A stretch of DNA of 32,456 bases from a bacterium (GTDB lineage: Bacteria > Margulisbacteria > Marinamargulisbacteria > GCA-2716485 > GCA-002719695): the NCBI GenBank assembly GCA_002719695.1, contig PBEQ01000014.1, forward strand, positions 1-32,456, written 5' to 3'. Of this stretch, positions 28,235-32,456 are shown in pieces. The notes under the pieces were generated by a model, which did no database searches, had not been told where the DNA came from, and was given only the letters and a program-made list of their open reading frames with translations. A program made the translations under genes and the position numbers. How positions within the stretch are numbered: the stretch's first letter is position 1; each line of letters opens with the position of its first letter.

Positions 28235-29331
28235 AAGAAAAAAGGCTTTATAGTATCAACAAAAAATTTCACACTATGTTCATCCATATGCTCACCTATT
28301 GGTAAACTCAACAACTCCCCATCATTATGATTCGCAAAAAAATCTTCGTCTTGTTGAGCTAAATAATGATACGCTTGCAATTTTGGTAATGCAATAGGAT
28401 AGTGAATCCCTGTTTGAATATCTTTACTTTGCAAATAATCTTTTAACTCATCGCGTGTTTTACACCGTACAACAAATAAATGATAAACTTGTTTTGCCCA
28501 CTCCTCTCTTTGTGGTAAAACAAGGTCTGTAACATTTTTAAGATTTTCTAGATAATAATCAGACACCTTAATTCTAGCATCTGTCCATGCATCCAGATGT
28601 CTTAACTTCACACTTAATATCGCCGCCTGCAAACCATCTAACCGAGAATTACGCCCTTCAAACTCATGATTATATTTTTCAATACGACCATGGTTTGCGA
28701 TCATTCGACATTTTTTTGCTAACTCACCACTATTGGTTACAATAGCTCCACCATCTCCATAAGCTCCTAAATTTTTACCTGGATAAAAACTAAACGCCCC
28801 TATATCACCAATAGCACCTACCCTAGCACCTTTATACTCAGCACCATGCGCCTGTGCGCAGTCTTCGATAATCTTTAAATCGTGTTCTTTTGCAATTTGT
28901 TTTAACATATCCATATCACAAGGGTGCCCATACAAATGCACTGCCATAACAGCTTTTGTCTTACGCGTTATTTTGGAACGCAAACTCGGTATTGAAATAG
29001 TATAGTTCTTCGGATCACAATCACAAAAAACAACCTTATGCCCTGATCGTGTTACAGCCTCAGCTGACGAAATAAAACTGTTTGCAGGAACAATAATCTC
29101 ACTTTCTTTAGGTAAGTTAAGCGCCTCTATAGCAATTTCAAGGGCATCTGTTCCATTTGCAACCCCAACACAATGAGTAGCCTGAACATAATCTGAAAAA
29201 TCATCTTCAAACTGCTTAACATATTTACCACCAATAAATGCAGTATTTGAAATCACCTCTTTAATAGCTAAATCGATTTCATCCTTAATCAGGTTATATT
29301 GATAATTTAAATCTAAAAACTTTATTGTCAT
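28231..29331 (-). CDS. DegT/DnrJ/EryC1 PLP-dependent sugar aminotransferase (WbpE/FdtB/GnnB-like)
   Basis: [87 protein letters not shown] (PLP Lys), [12 protein letters not shown]. Confidence 0.95.
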   Translation of the reverse strand: MTIKFLDLNYQYNLIKDEIDLAIKEVISNTAFIGGKYVKQFEDDFSDYVQATHCVGVANGTDALEIAIEALNLPKESEIIVPANSFISSAEAVTRSGHKVVFCDCDPKNYTISIPSLRSKITRKTKAVMAVHLYGHPCDMDMLKQIAKEHDLKIIEDCAQAHGAEYKGARVGAIGDIGAFSFYPGKNLGAYGDGGAIVTNSGELAKKCRMIANHGRIEKYNHEFEGRNSRLDGLQAAILSVKLRHLDAWTDARIKVSDYYLENLKNVTDLVLPQREEWAKQVYHLFVVRCKTRDELKDYLQSKDIQTGIHYPIALPKLQAYHYLAQQDEDFFANHNDGELLSLPIGEHMDEHSVKFFVDTIKPFFL

Positions 29332-29795
29332 ATGTTTCTCATTTTTTTTGCAGGATTACCCGCATAAATACCCGACTCTGTAATATCTTTTGTAACAACA
29401 CTCCCAGCACCAATGACAACATTATCACATATAGTAATTGGCAAAATTGTAGCATTTGAGCCAATACTAACGTTATTACCTATTTTAGTAGCCCGCCATA
29501 AATCCTTATTTCCTTTTGCTGGCCCCCCCGTAGAAAATAAATCATTGATAAACATAACGCCGTGAGCAACGACGGTATCATCCCCAATAGTCACTAACTC
29601 ACAAATAAAACTATGTGACTGTATTTTACAGTTATTACCAATTTTTACATCGTTTTGGATTTCAACAAAAGGTCCTATAAATGTATTATCTCCAATGGAA
29701 CAACCATATAAATTTACCGGCTCAACAACTTGAACATGAGAACCAAATGTAACGTCTTTAATTCCAATGGAATTTAAAGTATAAGTCTTATTCAT
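29328..29795 (-). CDS. hexapeptide-repeat sugar N-acetyltransferase (WbpD/WlbB/QdtC-like)
   Basis: CSIGDNTFIGPFVEIQNDVKIGNNCKIQSHSFICELVTIGDDTVVAHGVMFINDLFSTGGPAKGNKDLWRATKIGNNVSIGSNATILPITICDNVVIGAGSVVTKDI. Confidence 0.92.
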   Translation of the reverse strand: MNKTYTLNSIGIKDVTFGSHVQVVEPVNLYGCSIGDNTFIGPFVEIQNDVKIGNNCKIQSHSFICELVTIGDDTVVAHGVMFINDLFSTGGPAKGNKDLWRATKIGNNVSIGSNATILPITICDNVVIGAGSVVTKDITESGIYAGNPAKKMRNI

Positions 29796-30855
29796 TTGTG
29801 TTTAAACCAAGCTTACATTTTTCTGGTTTAAAACGTAAAAATACTTCCTTACCAGTTTCAATTGATTCATAAATGGCTGAAATTAATTCTAAGCTTTTAC
29901 GCCCTTCTAAACCAGCAACAAGTTGTTTTGAATTATTTTGAATACTATCAACAACATGTTCATAATAAGCCTGATGCCCAAATCCATAAACATTAGGAGG
30001 ATTTACAGAATACTTTTCCATAATATCAGCATCACCATCTTGTTTATCAACAAAATTCCAATGAATCATTTTATTGACAGCAAAACCACCAATTTCAACA
30101 GTACCTTTCTCACCTAAAATAGAAATCGAACCTTCTAAATCTTTTGGCCTAATAGCTGTTGTTGCCTCTATAATGCCTAAGGCTCCATTTTTAAATTTAA
30201 GTAACACAATACCCGTATCTTCAGCTTCAATATCAACTAACGCTGTCGTACTTTTGGCAAATACACTTTCAACATCCCCCATCATATACTCCAATAAATC
30301 AATATGATGACTTGCCTGATTTGTTAAAACGCCACCATCCATATCCCAACGACCTCGCCACCACGCTTGATCATAATAGGCCTGATCTCTTGACCAGCGA
30401 ACACGAATTGTACCCATTACAAGTTTACCAAAACGTCCTTGATCCAAGGCATTTTTCAACTTCACAACGGGAACATTAAAACGATTCTGTTTCACAACAA
30501 ACAATTTACACCCATTCTTATCACAAGCACGAATCATGTTATCTGCACCCTCAAGCGTTAACGCCATTGGTTTTTCTACAACAATATGCTTCCCATATTG
30601 AGCTAATTCAATTACATGTGTTGCATGATACCCACTTTCTGTTAACACAGTAACAACATCAATATCCTCTGATTGCATCATACGATGCATATCCGTATAA
30701 GAAGAAATGTTAAATTGACTTGCAATAGCATCAGCTTTTTCTTTATCAATATCACAAACGGCTACTAAACAAGCATCCTTAATTTGATTTTGGCCCAATA
30801 ATTCACTATGACGTTTTGCAATTCGACCGCACCCAACAAGAGCAAATTTCAACAT
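29788..30855 (-). CDS. Gfo/Idh/MocA-family NAD(P)-dependent sugar dehydrogenase (WbpB/WlbA/GnnA-like)
   Basis: MLKFALVGCGRIAKRHSELL Rossmann, VEKPMALTLEGADNMI (EKP), VVKQNRFN, WWRGRWDMDGGVLTNQASHHIDLLEYMMG. Confidence 0.92.
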   Translation of the reverse strand: MLKFALVGCGRIAKRHSELLGQNQIKDACLVAVCDIDKEKADAIASQFNISSYTDMHRMMQSEDIDVVTVLTESGYHATHVIELAQYGKHIVVEKPMALTLEGADNMIRACDKNGCKLFVVKQNRFNVPVVKLKNALDQGRFGKLVMGTIRVRWSRDQAYYDQAWWRGRWDMDGGVLTNQASHHIDLLEYMMGDVESVFAKSTTALVDIEAEDTGIVLLKFKNGALGIIEATTAIRPKDLEGSISILGEKGTVEIGGFAVNKMIHWNFVDKQDGDADIMEKYSVNPPNVYGFGHQAYYEHVVDSIQNNSKQLVAGLEGRKSLELISAIYESIETGKEVFLRFKPEKCKLGLNTNE

Positions 30856-31892
30856 ACGACCTGATCCTCAATAGATGTAAATTTTTTTAAATACCACTCC
30901 ACCGTCTTAATAATCCCTGAATCAAAATTCTCATCAGCCTGCCAACCTAACTCTAATTCAATCTTTGTTGCATCAATGGCATAACGACGATCATGACCGG
31001 CCCTATCTTCAACAAACGTAATATACTCTTTATACGATTTTTCATGTGGCACTTTTTCATCTAAAATAGAGCAAATTATAGCAACAATCTGCAAATTTGT
31101 TCGCTCATTTCTACCACCAATATTATACACTTCCCCTGCTTTTCCCTGATGATACACCAAATCAATTCCCTTACAATGATCTAAGACATATAACCAATCT
31201 CTTACATTTTTCCCATCCCCATAAATGGGGATAGGCTCATGTGCTAACGCTTTGCGAATAATGGTTGGTATTAACTTTTCTTGATATTGCTTCGGCCCAT
31301 AATTATTAGAACAATTGGTCATCACCGTATTAAGCCCATAGGTTTCTTGATAAGATCGCACAATCATATCACTAGATGCTTTAGAAGCACTGTATGGAGA
31401 ATTAGGGGCATACGGTGTCTTTTCTGTAAAAAGACCTGTTTCACCCAATGTGCCATATACCTCATCCGTAGAAATATGATGAAAACGAGCACCATCAAAC
31501 TCTTGTTTATAATTAAATGGTTTTTCCATCCATGCTTTATAAGCCACATCAATTAACGTAAACGTTCCCATGACATTTGTTTCAATAAACACGCCTGGGT
31601 TTTTGATTGAATTATCAACATGCGATTCTGCAGCAAAATGAATAACCCCCGATATAGCATGCTCTTGAAAGAGCTTTTCAACAAGAGGTCTATCACAAAT
31701 ATTGCCCTCAATAAATGTGTAGCGAGACTCTGATTCAACTTCAGAAAGATTAGATAAATTACCTGCATATGTTAATGCATCTAGATGGATAAGCTGATAA
31801 TGAGGATATTTATTTAAAAAATATGGAATAAAATTAGATCCAATAAAACCTGCACAACCTGTTAGCAAAATTGATTTTTCATTTAAAATCAT
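30849..31892 (-). CDS. rmlB: dTDP-glucose 4,6-dehydratase
   Basis: ILLTGCAGFIGSNFIPYFLNKYPHYQLIHLDALTYAGNLSNL, HFAAESHVDNSI, HISTDEVYGTLGETGLFTEKTPYAPNSPYSASKASSDM, YGPKQYQEKLIPT, VEDRAGHDRRYAIDATKI. Confidence 0.96.
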   Translation of the reverse strand: MILNEKSILLTGCAGFIGSNFIPYFLNKYPHYQLIHLDALTYAGNLSNLSEVESESRYTFIEGNICDRPLVEKLFQEHAISGVIHFAAESHVDNSIKNPGVFIETNVMGTFTLIDVAYKAWMEKPFNYKQEFDGARFHHISTDEVYGTLGETGLFTEKTPYAPNSPYSASKASSDMIVRSYQETYGLNTVMTNCSNNYGPKQYQEKLIPTIIRKALAHEPIPIYGDGKNVRDWLYVLDHCKGIDLVYHQGKAGEVYNIGGRNERTNLQIVAIICSILDEKVPHEKSYKEYITFVEDRAGHDRRYAIDATKIELELGWQADENFDSGIIKTVEWYLKKFTSIEDQVVC

Positions 31893-32025
31893 ACTATTTA
31901 AAATACTATCATAGTCTTAACTAGTTTAACATCCTACTAAAAACATAAAAAAAGTTTATTCTCATAGTAAATAAATATTCAAATCACATTAAAAAAATAG
32001 TATTTAAAAAGAAATATCAACTACA

Positions 32026-32456
32026 CTATTGAAAGTAATAATTAATTGAATAATCAAACAAATCAATCGCATCTTTTAGCAAAGGATTTTTATTATCTTT
32101 ATCAGATAAAATCAAGTCGCTTTCTGGTAACCCCAATCTATACTTAACACAGGATCAGAAAATAAAATACCTCGATCATGTTGTGGAGAGTAATAGCTAT
32201 CAACCTTATATGAAAAGATAGTTTCATCTTCTAATACAAGAAAACCATGAGCAAATCCACGTGGTACAAATAACTGGATTTTATTTTCTGCAGATAATTC
32301 AACAGCAATATGCTTACCAAACGTAGGGGACCCTCGTCTAATATCGACAACAACATCCAAAGCCTTTCCCTTAATTACACGAACAAGCTTACTTTGAGCA
32401 TATGGCGCACATTGATAATGTAAGCCTCGCAAAACTCCTTTATTTGACTGCGACTC
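32026..32456 (-). pseudogene. rmlC: dTDP-4-dehydrorhamnose 3,5-epimerase, 5'-partial at right edge, with an apparent 1-nt deletion frameshift near 32129-32134
   Basis: ESQSNKGVLRGLHYQCAPYAQSKLVRVIKGKALDVVVDIRRGSPTFGKHIAVEL...FVPRGFAHGFLVLEDETIFSYKVDSYYSPQHDRGILFSDPVLSIDWG, then frame break to YQKAT*. The adjacent frame gives LPESDLILSDKDNKNPLLKDAIDLFDYSINYYFQ*, the expected RmlC C-terminus (LS.KD...PLL.D). Confidence 0.88.

Noticed and set aside
30074-31768. Short ORFs at 30074-30307 (+), 31281-31556 (+), 31364-31552 (-), 31553-31768 (-)
   Set aside because: All overlap the strong Gfo/Idh dehydrogenase or rmlB CDSs in other frames.

Overview
The window is an AT-rich surface-polysaccharide (O-antigen/LPS-type) biosynthesis locus, mostly on the minus strand. 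From right to left it contains: rmlC (partial, apparently frameshifted), rmlB, a Gfo/Idh dehydrogenase / hexapeptide N-acetyltransferase / DegT aminotransferase triad, neuB/legI-like and neuC/legG-like genes, a first HisF-HisH-WbpG-type acetamidino module, neuA/legF-like, a pyruvyltransferase-family gene, an acetyltransferase, Wzx, a GT-B-like protein, an asparagine-synthase-like protein, a second HisH-HisF-WbpG module, a C-terminally truncated GT, a GT4, an acetyltransferase, an EpsG-type Wzy, a GT4, a 2OG-Fe(II) oxygenase, a DUF1972-type GT, Wzz (+), galE, a plus-strand GT4 + asparagine-synthase-like pair, a small membrane ORF, and a partial MsbA/PglK-type ABC exporter. I found no tRNA, rRNA, CRISPR array or IS element. 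The most notable feature is the density of nitrogen-transfer enzymes: two HisH/HisF/WbpG amidotransferase modules whose HisF paralogs have lost opposite catalytic Asp residues, and two paralogous AsnB-like PP-loop proteins lacking the N-terminal glutaminase Cys. One AsnB-like protein is translationally coupled to a HisH glutaminase. Signs of recombination or decay are an rmlC frameshift, a GT missing its C-terminal domain, and a 44-codon GT-tail-like relic in an intergenic gap. All product calls come from reading motifs; no database search was run.
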